The notes beneath the pieces were generated by a model. That model was not told the DNA's origin. It did no database searches and saw only the letters and a program-made list of their open reading frames with translations. DNA of 64,000 nt from Paraphoma chrysanthemicola (taxonomy: Eukaryota; Ascomycota; Dothideomycetes; Pleosporales; Phaeosphaeriaceae), in NCBI GenBank assembly GCA_020744225.1, contig JAGMWG010000018.1, forward strand, positions 496,001-560,000. Reading direction: 5' to 3'. Positions 10,840 through 21,467 of the stretch are shown here, piece by piece (positions within the stretch are counted from its first letter, which is position 1; each line of letters begins with the position of its first letter). The translations under genes and the position numbers were made by a program.

Positions 10840-12436
10840 ATGGCGAGATCGAAATCGCGACGTGAGTTGTTGCCCGTTGATGTTGTGCTCTCGGCCCTAC
10901 TGTTTTCGTCGACTGTCACGGCGGAACTTTTCTACACGGCGATCAGCCATTCCATCCACGATGGCCTCATCAATCAAGCACCGACAACATGCCCGGTTGC
11001 GCAGGATGGGTACACGTTCAACACTTTCCCGTGGACCCATAACCCAACATGCGTCAATGCTGTTTTGCCAAGCAATGAGGAGGAAGGACTAGGAGTGCAT
11101 CAAACCTTCTGCACATACACCAACGCAAATTACAACAACGGCCGTGGCATCAGCTTTGTTGTTAGCCCGGATGTTGCAGCGAGCATCACCCTTGAGTCCT
11201 TCGGAATGGCGGTAGGTGGTTTAGAAGGTCAGATTGGAGAAGAGATAGGAATGTGGGAAGTCAAAAACACCAAAGATAGAGGCAAAGGTCTGTTTGCCAA
11301 GAAGAACATTGCTGCAATTTTTGCCGGCGAAAGTCTCATTACGAAGACACCGGTCCTGTTCATTGCGAAGAACTTGCTCAAGAGCCCATCAACGACGCGA
11401 CGAGAGCTTGTGCTGGACCGCGCGATTGAGCAGCTGCCCGGGAAGACAAGAAAATCTGTCAAATCTTTGGCCAAAAGTTGGGGTGGCTCGGAAGCCTTTG
11501 ATATTGTCAAGACGAACGGCTTTGAAGTAAAATGGCCTTGGGTCGATGAGGTTCCGCAATTAGTGACTGTCACCCCCGAAGCTGCAGTACGTCACTCAAA
11601 CTCACTTCAGGATGCGGAACGAGTACTAACAATACACAGCGGATCAACCATGCGTGCCGGGCCAATGCGCTATGGCGTTTCAACGACTACACCTTAGCCT
11701 TTGAGGTCGTCGCACTTAAGGACATTAAGCCTGGCGAAGAAATCACCATGAGCTGTAAGTCCTGCTTCTAACTCTGCCTTACGTTTGCTGATTATCTCCA
11801 GATGGCTTCGAACGCCGGTCCTTCCGCCGGCGCTCACGTTCCATCGTCGCAAATCTCAACTTTACATGCCTTTGCCCGCTCTGCACAGCCGACGACGACA
11901 CGATCATGGAGTCCAACGATCGTCTTTCTGAGATCAAGGCTTTGATATCCGTTCTTCCAAAAGATCCAGCTGACACACCGCAACTTCTCGGCCTACTACC
12001 CAGTCTGATCAAGAATTTTGACGAAGAAGACCTTCACACCGAAACGCCCATGTACGAGGAAATCCTCGCCTACACATGGTCCAGTTTCGGCTACGAAGAC
12101 CGCGCAAAATACTGGGCCGGTCGAGCGAGAAAGCATTGGGCCGTAGTTGCTGGTAAGGAGAGCTGGGAAAGTAAGAGATGTGGCGATCTGGAAGACAATG
12201 TGAAGGGTCATGCGACGTGGAAGACGTGGGAAGGCGATCCATGGGAGGATGTGGGCAAGGGCCATCCTTGGGATGAAAAGCTGAATGATAACCATCATGG
12301 CCATGATCACGACCACGAGCAAGCTGCGCATGATACGCACACGCAGGTTCATATGGAGAAAGAGGGCGACGAAGGTGAGGACTTGAGTCAGATGGACCAG
12401 CGGGCTGAGAGGGACCAGTTTCGTGGACACACGTGA
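10840..12436 (+). CDS. SET-domain protein with N-terminal signal peptide
   Basis: Exons 10840-11586, 11640-11754 and 11802-12436 give about 498 residues. The N-terminus MARSKSRR is followed by a hydrophobic stretch ending STVTA, a likely signal peptide, then a Cys-containing region (CPVAQDGY, NPTCVNAVL, HQTFCTYTN). The SET core begins at DRGKGLFAKKNIAAIFAGE and is completed by RINHACRANALWRF and KPGEEITMSYG. The canonical NHxCxPN motif reads NHACRAN, with Ala in place of Pro. A post-SET-like FTCLPCLC cysteine cluster follows. The C-terminus is histidine- and acid-rich (HHGHDHDHEQ). Similar proteins are widespread in Pezizomycotina and of unknown substrate. Methyltransferase activity is inferred from the domain. 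The in-frame codon at 10792 is not used because it would bury the signal peptide. Confidence 0.85.
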
Positions 12437-13019
12437 GATGAATGAGGGGTGTGTTTGGTGATGAAGATGTATGAGATGCCGTCTGTATATAAACTTTTTG
12501 CACAATCCAATGGTGTTATGAATTCGAGGAGTGAGGCGGCTTACGCCCACATCTGTGTGAATTCTCATGCACACATGCACATTGCTGCAATTGAAAATAT
12601 GGCCCACACTTCAGCCGCTCGAACAAAACTCCCGGCTTTCGTGATTTTAGATCAATGTGAGGAGATCACATAGTTCTTATGATTAATCGAACATAGCCTT
12701 CACTGGACCGACGGACTCGAAGTTCAAGTTTCGTATTGTTCAGAAACACACAAACACCAGCAATATCCTCTACGATAATGCCAGAACGACTGTCAATAGT
12801 ACCCTAGTTATACCCAGCTCCATTAAGTGGCAGCCATATTTTGGGACTTCGAGATGTGTTAATCTAATCACTGTGTCTTGATGATCACCACAGAGAAGAG
12901 GGACGTCGAAATGCGCCATCGGCATGTCGAACGGGTATAATAGAAGAGACTTGGTCAATCCCGTCGATGCGAAGGCTAGCTATGGAAAACCGCAAGCAAA
13001 TCGTCAACGCGACTGCGTG
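12437..13019. other. convergent intergenic region
   Basis: This is the 3' flank of two convergent genes, the SET-domain gene and the flavin monooxygenase gene. No further gene or clear structure is seen. Confidence 0.45.
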
Positions 13020-15049
13020 CTATGATGAACTACCATTCACAACTCTCTGCTGCTCGATCAAACATCCCTCAAAGAACTTTGTGACACTCGCTACATCTTC
13101 CAACGTCGTGATTTTGCTGACATCTGCATCATCTTAGTACTCAGCTGGAACAGCATCATATCGTGACTTACATTGATCAGGTCGCACAATTACCAGAGCG
13201 CCAACACTTGGGACGACGCCGTACTTCTGGTACGCGTGGCCGTGGCCGGAGTTGTAATGTTCGTCGTCAATGTATGTCTTGTGGAGATCTGGGGAAAGTC
13301 AGGATCTGCGCTTGTGACTCTGTTTGGTGCGCGACGTACCTCTTATTTGCCATTTTCCGTTCACAGGCCAGAAGTAGTCTGGTATTGAATCTTGCTCAGT
13401 CTCTAGGAATTTGCTGCTCAGTACGAGGGTTGGTTCGATCACGCTGTCGATATCCGCCGATATGGGAGTGAAGCGTCTTGTCATGGCTTCGAGTTTCGCC
13501 GCGAGCTGCAAAAGTATTAGCACTGTCCTCGACACCGTGTTAGACCTCTACCCACATTTTCCAACTTGCTCTTCCTCTCAGGATCATTGATGTCCCCACC
13601 AAACACCACCACTCTCCACGCCCCAGTACTCTTCAACACACTCTGCAACTGCACCGCCTTACAATCGCAAAACCGAATAACCTGCGCAGTCGGAAATCGC
13701 ATTCCTACCGTCACACCACTCGCGGCCGCTTCCTCTTTCTCCCTCCCCCCATCCGTAACCACACTATCCACATACCTCGCCGTGAACCCCGCCATATATC
13801 GCCCACTCTTGACGAAATAATCCGAAAACTCTCCCTCATATGCTTCCTTGCGATTGAACATCTGCGTCAACTCGCGGTCAAACGCAATCAGATCTGCCGC
13901 TGTTTTGCTTCGTTCGGCGACATATGAGTCTAGAAGAATCGGCGGCGAAAGACCGGATAAGATTGAGCCGAGTTTCCAGCCAATGTTGTACCCGTCTTGC
14001 AGGCTGACGTTCATGCCTTGTCCAGCTTTGGGCGAATGTGTATGACATGCGTCGCCAGTTAGGAATACACGGTGGCTAGCATGGAATTCTGATGCAAGGC
14101 GTTGCCCGATACTGTATCTACTCCACCAGAACACACCGCGGAACTCCATCGTATACGGCTCGAAGATGCGTTTCGTTTGTTCTTGGAGATCCTGCAACGT
14201 GACTTGCGCAGTCTGCGTGCCGGGCGGGAGTTGGATGTAGAAGCGCACGAGTTGGCCGCCTTCGCGCGGGATGATGACGAGATTTCCTGCCTCGCTGTGG
14301 ATGGTGCATTTGCGCCGGATGTCGGGGAAGGTGGTGTGTGGGTAGATGTCCATGACGCCCCAGACAGTGTCTGTTGTATCGCCGAGCATGGGGATGGAGA
14401 GGGAGCGGCGGATGGTGGAGTGTGCGCCGTCGCAGGCCTATATTCATCAGTTCGTTTCTACATCATTCTGATTTCTATGATGCGTCGGAGAGATGAGAAT
14501 TGGGATGGGGCTTACAAGGACGTATTTTGCTTCCCAAACTTCTTCCTTGCCGTCTTTTTCTGCGGTGACTTTACATGGATACGCATTCGGATCGTCTTTC
14601 AATGCGCTATCAATTTCCACACCTTTGGTCGTCCACCCATACTCGACCTTTCCCTGCCCATCCTTCTCTTTTAAGATCCCATCCATCTTCTTCAACATCA
14701 ATCCATTCATCCTCGCCTGATTCAGAATGACATGCGGCAAATGACTCAACCCCTTCTCCGTATCCAACGTCCTACTCTTCCTCTTAATCCCCGCTCCAGC
14801 GTCACCCTCATCGAGACCCCAGAAACATACTTCCAGGATGTGGTAAGCCTCGCGTAACAGGTCTTCGGATAGCCCGAACGATTCGTAGATTTCCACGGTC
14901 CGGACTTGCACGCCGTCTGCTTGACCGACTTCGAGGGGACCCGAGCGCTGCTCGAGCATGGTGAAGGGAATATTGTAAAGGGCAAGCCATGTTGCGGCGA
15001 AGATACCTGCACTACCACTACCAGCGATGAGGACATCTGTTCGTGGCAT
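13020..15049 (-). CDS. FAD monooxygenase, phenol 2-monooxygenase type
   Basis: Minus-strand exons 15049-14516, 14437-13556, 13505-13340, 13288-13172 and 13123-13020 give about 600 residues, typical for the family. The N-terminus has the Rossmann dinucleotide motif AGSGSAG (residues 9-15) and the QADGVQVRTVEI strand of aromatic hydroxylases. The second FAD motif (VFLTGDACHTHSP) lies near residues 302-314 and is followed by AGQGMNVSLQDGYNIGWKL. The last three exons encode a thioredoxin-like dimerisation domain (NSGHGHAYQKYGV, VGALVIVRPDQY) like that of phenol hydroxylase. Such enzymes hydroxylate phenols or similar aromatics with NADPH and O2. The real substrate is unknown. The donor of exon 2 (GTGGGT) was selected by phase. 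Confidence 0.92.
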
Positions 15050-15953
15050 CGTGCCGTTTATGAATGACGTTTGGTGTCGTTGCAGAGGCCTGGTTTACAA
15101 AAGCGAACGAGGATGGCAATGATTGAGACTAAGAGACGGTTTGAATGATGCAATGAAGCAACCAATTGTGCAGCGCTGAAGATGCTTGAACGGTCAAACA
15201 CACGTAGAAGATTTATATTTGACCTAGAAAAGTAGGCCAAGTTGTACAGTTGCAATGCGTGCCGAAACTAAGCTCCGAAGCTGCATCATCGCCACTTTGA
15301 TCGGACAATGCGGGGGGAAGCCGCACTAGCGCATCTCCATCTTTCGCACGTTGTGTCTGGGGCAGCCGTCAAATAAGCGCTCGTACGAAGAGATATGCGA
15401 CCGCCAAGAAGGGTATATTCATATCCTTTACATCGTCCAGGTTGGTGTTAGGAGATCCGCATGGGATTGAGAAAATACTTAGTTTGCACTTGCCGTGGTG
15501 GAGATATTTCGGCGGAAACCTTCCGCTCCTTGACTTGGACGGCATCGGAAGAAGAAAAAGACGACAGGGACCATGCGCAACACAAACGAGTGTGATGCAA
15601 ACATGCGTGGTGGGAATGGACTTTGAGGCTTCATTAATTAAGCAAACGGACGGCGGTTCAATTAACCATTGCGGCGCTACGACGCGGGAGTGAGCGAATG
15701 TCGACGTGAGATGGATGAGTTGATCTTGAGATTACTATATAAAAGCTATAAGAATAGTCGTAGCGCTGCCATACACATCAAGCAGCACGTTACCGTTGTG
15801 CTGCTTGACCAAGCCTTTTTTCCAAACATTACAAACTATGCACAAAAGGTTGGAAGACGCCATAAACTCCGCCCTATGCCATCGAACGAGTCTACGCATT
15901 CATGATGAAGCGATGGTGAAGAAAAAAAAATAAGCATTGACATCGACTCTCGC
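15050..15953. other. intergenic with inverted repeat
   Basis: This is the upstream region of the flavin monooxygenase and the 3' flank of the Chs7 gene, both on the minus strand. No gene is seen. It contains an AT-rich run around 15732-15756 and a perfect inverted repeat listed separately. Confidence 0.45.
15778..15808. repeat. 11-bp perfect inverted repeat, 9-nt spacer
   Basis: The left arm TCAAGCAGCAC (15778-15788) and right arm GTGCTGCTTGA (15798-15808) are exact reverse complements around the spacer GTTACCGTT. It lies about 146 bp past the Chs7 stop codon, so it may form a hairpin in the 3' UTR or act as a regulatory palindrome. The minus-strand string GTCAAGCAGCACAA also occurs inside the last Chs7 exon near 16086-16100. 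Confidence 0.6.
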
Positions 15954-17060
15954 TCAGTGACCGACGGCGGAATAGTGCGACGACCGGTGGTTGTATGGCT
16001 GCTGGTATAGCGACGAGGCATACTCGGACTCTTGGTAGATGGTGCCGCGCTTGTCCTCCTCTGGCAGTAGCTCCTTGACTTCCCAATTGTGCTGCTTGAC
16101 GCCGACAGAAAATTCGAGGTCTTCGCGGGTGATGGAGTCCCAGTACTATTTATAGATTTGTTAGCGCTGTCCAAACTATTGGGGTTTTGTGGGTCGACTA
16201 ACCTTGTAGACCATCATGACTGCCAGCAGATTGCAGATGGTCGCAAAGAAGAGACCGTCGAGATAGTGTTGGATGTTGTCACAGATGGTGTCGCTGAAGA
16301 CGTAGAGGATGACCTGTCCAATGACGAAGAAGAAGATGCCGAACGAGATGTCGCCCAACGGCCAGCGGTCCTCGAGGGTGCCGACAACGAGAATGATCTG
16401 GCTAACAACGTAGACGAAGAGGAAAATGGCGTTGACAATGTACGTGACGATGAAGATGCCGATCGGGTTGTCGGAGCTCAAGCCGGCCCAGTTCTTAAAC
16501 GTGAGCAGCGACACGGCGCCGCCGACGATGAACATGGCAAGCGAGGAGAGTCGCAGCAGCCAGACAGAGAGGGTCGTGCCATCCTCGTACAGCTGGAAGC
16601 CGACGAAGCCGTTAATGAGCAGACATGTGCAGAGTGCCGATGTAAGTCCATTCTGGGCGGCAGCGAAATACGGGTACGGTGCGGATCCGGGCGCAGCGAC
16701 GCCGGCGTCTAAAATAAGCGATACGACTGTGAGGAGGAGGTAGATGTAGAAGAAGGAGGTGATTTCTTTGCGACCTGTACATTGTTAGGCGAGTCGCGGA
16801 AGAATGAAATGAAGGCGCCACTTACCAACAGCAGTGAACTTTGAGCGCACGTGAATAATCATGACCACCGTCATTACCAGGGCCAGAATATGCATGAAGT
16901 CGTTCGCCGCCTGGAAGATGAGCGTGTTGGCGATCTCAATCGTCCGCGAGTAGCACTTTGTTTGGATGCCAGCGCCGCCATTGATCTGCTGCTCGCCAAC
17001 CAGCGCACACAGCGGTATCGCCGCCTTTTCGCATAATGTCGTGAAGTCGCCGAAGCCCAT
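15954..17060 (-). CDS. CHS7: chitin synthase export chaperone Chs7
   Basis: Minus-strand exons 17060-16826, 16774-16203 and 16145-15954 give about 332 residues, the normal size for fungal Chs7. The start MGFGDFTTLCEKAAIPLCAL is a family hallmark, as are CYSRTIEIANTLIFQAANDF, KNWAGLSSDNPIGIF and YWDSITREDLEFSVGVKQHN. Seven hydrophobic helices are visible. Chs7 proteins sit in the ER membrane and are needed for ER exit of class IV chitin synthase (Chs3 in yeast). The C-terminal cytosolic tail is hydrophilic and tyrosine/serine-rich (QESEYASSLYQQPYNH). The start codon is fixed by homology and by the absence of an upstream in-frame extension. Confidence 0.95.
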
Positions 17061-17744
17061 CTTTGCGGGCGCTGTGTGGTGTTTGGTGTCGCTGTGAGGG
17101 GTGCGGGCGGAATGAGGCTGTGTACGGCGAAAAGGAGCCCAACAGGGCCGGTGTTTCGTGCGGTCTGCGATCAGACGGTGGTAGAGGAAGCGATCGTGGT
17201 AGTGAATGTATGCGCAGCAGCAGCGATAGTGAGGGAAAGCGCGGTGGGGTGCGGGTGCAGGTACTGGGGTGGTGTGGAGGCGTCGTCCAGGAGTGAATGT
17301 TGTTTCAGGAGCGACCGGGCAACGCGCCAAGCCGCTAACCGGACCTGCAGATCCAATATTAGCCGCTCGTGTTCACAACCTTCATCTTCACCTGTGCGAA
17401 ACCAGCCTGGCATGCAAATGTAGTCAGCAGCAGCGAGGTCGCTCTGCTTTCGCGGGTTTGTCTCGAATCTGAGGCATCAATGTGCCGTCCACGTGACGCA
17501 AAACTACTGATGAGAAGCTTTTAATTGACGACTCGTTCTTCCTTATTGAGCCCAAGTTCCCATGACGCTGCCTGGGTATGATCGCAGGCACAATGGCAGT
17601 GCAGTAAGTGCTGTTGCGCGGGTGTGGAGGCTATCAGAAGGTTCAAGCTTGCTCTTTACTTGCACCCGTATCGTCGTTCACGTTTCCCACCTGTAATCCC
17701 ACGTCAATCTTTGCTGGCAACTCTTCTCCGTTGGAGACATCACC
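17061..17744. other. divergent promoter region
   Basis: This stretch lies between the minus-strand Chs7 gene and the plus-strand orphan at 17745 and must hold both promoters. GC-rich open frames exist on both strands but none has a recognisable motif. Confidence 0.45.
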
Positions 17745-18299
17745 ATGGCCGAAACTGGTGAGTATGTCATGACCCATGGGCCTCCCGTCAACACGGGACT
17801 TGCGCTTCTGAGTGCCTTCATCGACCAACGCATCTCTGCCGAGCTCCTCAAGCACAAGACGCACATGTTTGATCTCCTCTCCGCCAATGGATTGATTGCG
17901 CGCTCCGTCGTCGAACTGCAATTCCTTTCCCGCAAGCCCCACCTACTACTGCACTTTCATGTCACCTTCTAACACACCCTAGGTGTACTGTCCATGTACG
18001 CTGAGATTAAGGCATCAACAGGTGCCTTCGGCGTCAGTGGCCAGCTCGACACCATCAATCTTGACATCCGCGGCGGTACCCTTGACGGCTACCCTTATGT
18101 CGCCATCGTGAGCCACGCTTCTAGAGAAGTCGTACTGCGAGGTCATACGCGCGAGACGGGGACGGAAGCCATGGAGTCGTTCATCGACGCGGTGCTGCTG
18201 ACCGCGCAAAGGTTCAAGGAGAAGATCGAAAGGCAGCGAAAGGAATACATGACGGAGATCGAGCAAACTGAAGACCAGGAGGGGGAAGCAAGCATCTAG
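17745..18299 (+). CDS. small orphan protein, GC-AG intron
   Basis: Two exons, 17745-17931 and 17983-18299, give about 167 residues. The only phase-compatible junction that removes the stop near 17970 uses a GC donor (GCAAGC) with a normal TAG acceptor, a rare but genuine intron class. The protein has an N-terminal helical part (LALLSAFIDQRISAELLKH), a beta-rich core (LDTINLDIRGGTLDGYPYVA, SREVVLRGHTRE) and a long basic/acidic helix at the end (FIDAVLLTAQRFKEKIERQR). I do not recognise the family. It is followed on the same strand by two further orphans with a similar strand-strand-helix stretch. Confidence 0.68.
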
Positions 18300-18627
18300 G
18301 CTGCGAGCACCCGAGCATGTGGAGGGCCTGTAGAGAAGGGGTTTGCTGCGCTTGGTTCTTCTATCTTAGTTGTTCTACCCTGGGTATGTCTCCAGAACCT
18401 CCCTTCAAATGCACATCACAATCCTTATCTTATCCCGAACATTCTCGCCTTACTGATACGCTGCAGTTGGAACCTTCGTCGCCGCGAGAGTGCTGTTTGC
18501 TTCTCACATGTACAATCATTATGAGTTGCCAAACTATTTGAGTGCTACGCCTCTCAATTCAGACCAGCCTCCACTGTTGCCCTCAACTCAACTTGATCAA
18601 CTTTTCGTGTCCTCGCGGAAACCCAAA
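18300..18627. other. intergenic
   Basis: This separates two same-strand orphans. An upstream in-frame ATG at 18490 would lengthen the next protein by 46 residues, but that part reads like leader sequence. Confidence 0.4.
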
Positions 18628-19641
18628 ATGTCGCTTCCAAATGATTCGCGGGACCAGCGCGATGTCACACAGCCCCAGATGTCAGCTGTACAAGAATACC
18701 GCCAGCTTAACGCTGCGGGCATCTTCACACCCTCGACGTGGACTTCGCAATTCCCGACAGTAACGCGCCCAGAACTCACACAATTTCGAACGCCTACGCC
18801 GCCGCCCGCGAGTAAAGCGATGTATGCCGCCTCCCGAGCGTATACCGCTTCTCTAGCACCACTCCAGTTGCCGTATTCTTCCGGTTCTTCACCGCCACCC
18901 AGCAGTGCTGCGCTATATGCGTCGTCACGTGGATCGACAGCTTCCCCGGCCCCATTCCTGTCACCGTATTCCTCGGGCTCGTCATCGCCTCATATGGTCT
19001 ACAGCCAGCCCGCGCCACCAATCCAACAACAAACATCCATCTACAGTCAATTCCAAGGCGCACACATCGCTCGGACCTCTCTACAGCCACCTTCACTCGC
19101 ATCTCCCATGCCATCCTACATCACACCAAATCCCACGCCTCGCTCGCATCTCATATCGACCTCTTCGATCTCTGAACGCATCCAATCACTCTTGGCTCCC
19201 ATCCTGGTCGGCTTCCAGCCCAATGCACTCGTCCTACTCAGTACCCACCTCGCCAACCAAATCGCGCATCTCAGCACGCGCGGCCGTCTCGGTCCCAGCG
19301 GCCTCCTTTCTACAGACAACATCTTCATGACAATCGGAAACGAGGGCGTGACGCGATACATGGCGCTCGCGGTACAGGCGCACGGGGAAGTGAGGTTGTT
19401 GTTGAGGGGAACGGGACAGGATGTGAGCATAGGCGATTTGGTGTGGGATGTTGATGGGGGAGAAGGTCAGAGAATTGGCGGAGAAGAAGGTCCAACTGGA
19501 GGGAGGGGATGGAGCAAGGAAGCTGGTGTGTTGGGAGTGGGAACGGGGAGGTTGGAGTGGTTGAGGCAGGGGTTTCATCATTCTGCGGTGAATGAGTACA
19601 ATAGGGTGAGGGAGGAGATGGAGAGGGGCGGGAGGAGGTGA
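18628..19641 (+). CDS. orphan protein, Ser/Pro-rich with internal repeat
   Basis: A single exon of about 337 residues. The N-terminal half is low-complexity Ser/Pro/Ala/Tyr and holds two adjacent copies of a 30-residue unit at 18820-18909 and 18910-18999, both ending in PYSSGSS. The C-terminal half is more ordered: a helix (SISERIQSLLAPILVGF), then strands TDNIFMTIGNEGV and TRYMALAVQAHGEVRLLLRG, and a Gly-rich tail. The ATG at 18628 (MSLPNDSRDQ) is preferred over 18490. No known domain is recognised. The strand pattern is reminiscent of the neighbours at 17745 and 19933. The disordered N-terminus and lack of membrane helices suggest a soluble protein. Confidence 0.65.
   Translation: MSLPNDSRDQRDVTQPQMSAVQEYRQLNAAGIFTPSTWTSQFPTVTRPELTQFRTPTPPPASKAMYAASRAYTASLAPLQLPYSSGSSPPPSSAALYASSRGSTASPAPFLSPYSSGSSSPHMVYSQPAPPIQQQTSIYSQFQGAHIARTSLQPPSLASPMPSYITPNPTPRSHLISTSSISERIQSLLAPILVGFQPNALVLLSTHLANQIAHLSTRGRLGPSGLLSTDNIFMTIGNEGVTRYMALAVQAHGEVRLLLRGTGQDVSIGDLVWDVDGGEGQRIGGEEGPTGGRGWSKEAGVLGVGTGRLEWLRQGFHHSAVNEYNRVREEMERGGRR
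18820..18999 (+). repeat. two tandem 90-bp coding repeats
   Basis: Two 30-codon units sit back to back inside the orphan gene. They share the pattern YAxSRxxTASxAP, then PYSSGSS. The copies have diverged in codon use, so the duplication is not recent. Confidence 0.65.
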
Positions 19642-19932
19642 GTGTAGATGTATGGGGTGTCTCTGCAGGTGAGAAAGGAGATGGTGAGAGCAGGAAAGGA
19701 AGGTAGTGCAAACATACCGCTAGATGCTTCGGCAGAGGGTAATATTTGCGTATTTGGCTTGATGATAGCCGGTAGTATAGACGGTTATATAGCAAACGCA
19801 ATCCAAAGCTGGTCTAGGCCTTGCAAATAGGCCACAAACAACCCTTGCAAGACCCAGTAGCACATATAATTACGCCTAGCCCAACATACAACTATATTCG
19901 CTGCTGCCCGACTGAATCACGCCAACAACACC

Positions 19933-20664
19933 ATGAATCCTCAATCACCCACCTCCAGCAATACAAAACTCACAAATGACCTCCTCAACCTCCTCCAGGC
20001 CACCGCCGCCACGCTTTCTAACACAATTACCGAGCCTACTCACTTTCCTCACGATCTCATGCCTACTGCCACTTCACTATCCACATATCTCACACATATC
20101 GCTACTCGCCGCTCTTCATCCCCCATCTCAGCAGACAATCTATCCTTCCACGTCCTGCGCACCAGAAACGAGGCCGATACTATACTGGATTTCGACACTC
20201 GTCCACCCAAGGTGTTGAGCAAGGGCAAGAAAGAGTGGTATTACTTGGTCCTAAGCGAGACGAGCGAAACCGGAGACGTGCAGATCCTAATCGAAGGTGG
20301 ATTGAGTAAGGATAAGAGTGACGTTCTAGTTGGGTTTATGGAGGTGCTTGAGAAAAGTATTACGGCGTGGGAAAAGCGAGCCAAGGAAGCAGAACAAAAC
20401 CAAGAGGCGAAGGGTAAAATGGACGCCAAGGATCGTACGAAATCTCTACTAGAAGCACAAAAGATAGAAGCGGCAGAGAAACAGAAGCGCAGAGCGGCAA
20501 AGAAAGAGGCAAAGGAGAAGTCGAAGGAGGAGAGGAAGGAACGCGGGGAGAAGACGTTGAGGGAGATGGTTGAGAGGCAGAGGAGGGAGAGGGAAGAAGT
20601 ACAAACGCGGGCAAAAGAAGAAGAAACGGGGAAGGTAGGGCATGAGGACGATGGGTGGGATTAG
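19933..20664 (+). CDS. orphan protein with charged coiled-coil C-terminus
   Basis: A single exon of about 243 residues. The N-terminal 75 residues are helical and Thr/Leu-rich (LTNDLLNLLQATAATLSNTI). The middle has strands NLSFHVLRTRNE and WYYLVLSETSETGDVQILIE. From about residue 140 to the end is a highly charged Lys/Glu/Arg helix (for example KKEAKEKSKEERKERGEK), likely a single long alpha-helix or coiled coil. No family is recognised. It is the third of three same-strand orphans in 3 kb, each with a comparable two-strand core. A soluble, possibly nucleic-acid- or partner-binding protein is a guess only. Confidence 0.68.
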   Translation: MNPQSPTSSNTKLTNDLLNLLQATAATLSNTITEPTHFPHDLMPTATSLSTYLTHIATRRSSSPISADNLSFHVLRTRNEADTILDFDTRPPKVLSKGKKEWYYLVLSETSETGDVQILIEGGLSKDKSDVLVGFMEVLEKSITAWEKRAKEAEQNQEAKGKMDAKDRTKSLLEAQKIEAAEKQKRRAAKKEAKEKSKEERKERGEKTLREMVERQRREREEVQTRAKEEETGKVGHEDDGWD

Positions 20665-21467
20665 GAAAAGGACGGTGAGATTGGTGAAATGGAGGCGAGA
20701 GATGGGGAGGGGAAGGTTGATTGGGAGGAGATTGATGTGGATGAAGATTTCTGAAAAGCACGCGATAACCCACTCATTATTCATGCGGTAGTGGGCGACA
20801 TAAATGCCGTCAAGCAATCCGGTCGTCGTGTTCTGCATGGAAAAGGGGTGAGGACGAGGCTGTGCATTTCCATCGATTTGGTCTGACAAAGTGATGATTG
20901 CGCTCTTCGAATAGACTCTGAGGTTCCACTTCGTTGTGAAGTACTAGCTGGGCGAAATATCTAGTCTCGATAAATGACATTGCATTCGCAAGTTGTAGTG
21001 TCCAGTGTTAGCTTCACACCTACAATAGCCGGATGTGCTCTCTCCGATGATGTTCTCCGTTGTTAGCAATTCGTCTGCAAGGCCTTTGAATCGACCCATG
21101 GAAAGCACAGTGACCGGCAAGGCCACGCGTCCAATGCCATCAAAGCATGTTCAACAAGACATTGCGCCAGGCTCGTATCCTGATGTGCATGCGGATTGTA
21201 GAAGCGAAGTCGCAAGGCTCAATTCGGGCATAGTGGGCCTGCCTACGAGTTGCGATTGGCTCGTTCGTAAAAGCACGTGACGTGGAGCTCCGCGGTCTCA
21301 ACTGGGTCTAGCTGCTGTGCTGGGTCGCCTGAATCCACACGCAACATCGAATCCTCACCGGAGCGTCATCTTCCCCTTACTTGCTATTTGTGGCTGTGCA
21401 AGGACAACATGGAGGCCTATCTCTCTTTATGTATGATCGCCGCCCGTGAAATTGCTTGGAAGCATGC
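20665..21467. other. intergenic, upstream of regulator gene
   Basis: No gene is recognised. The right part is the promoter of the Zn2Cys6 regulator. Confidence 0.45.
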
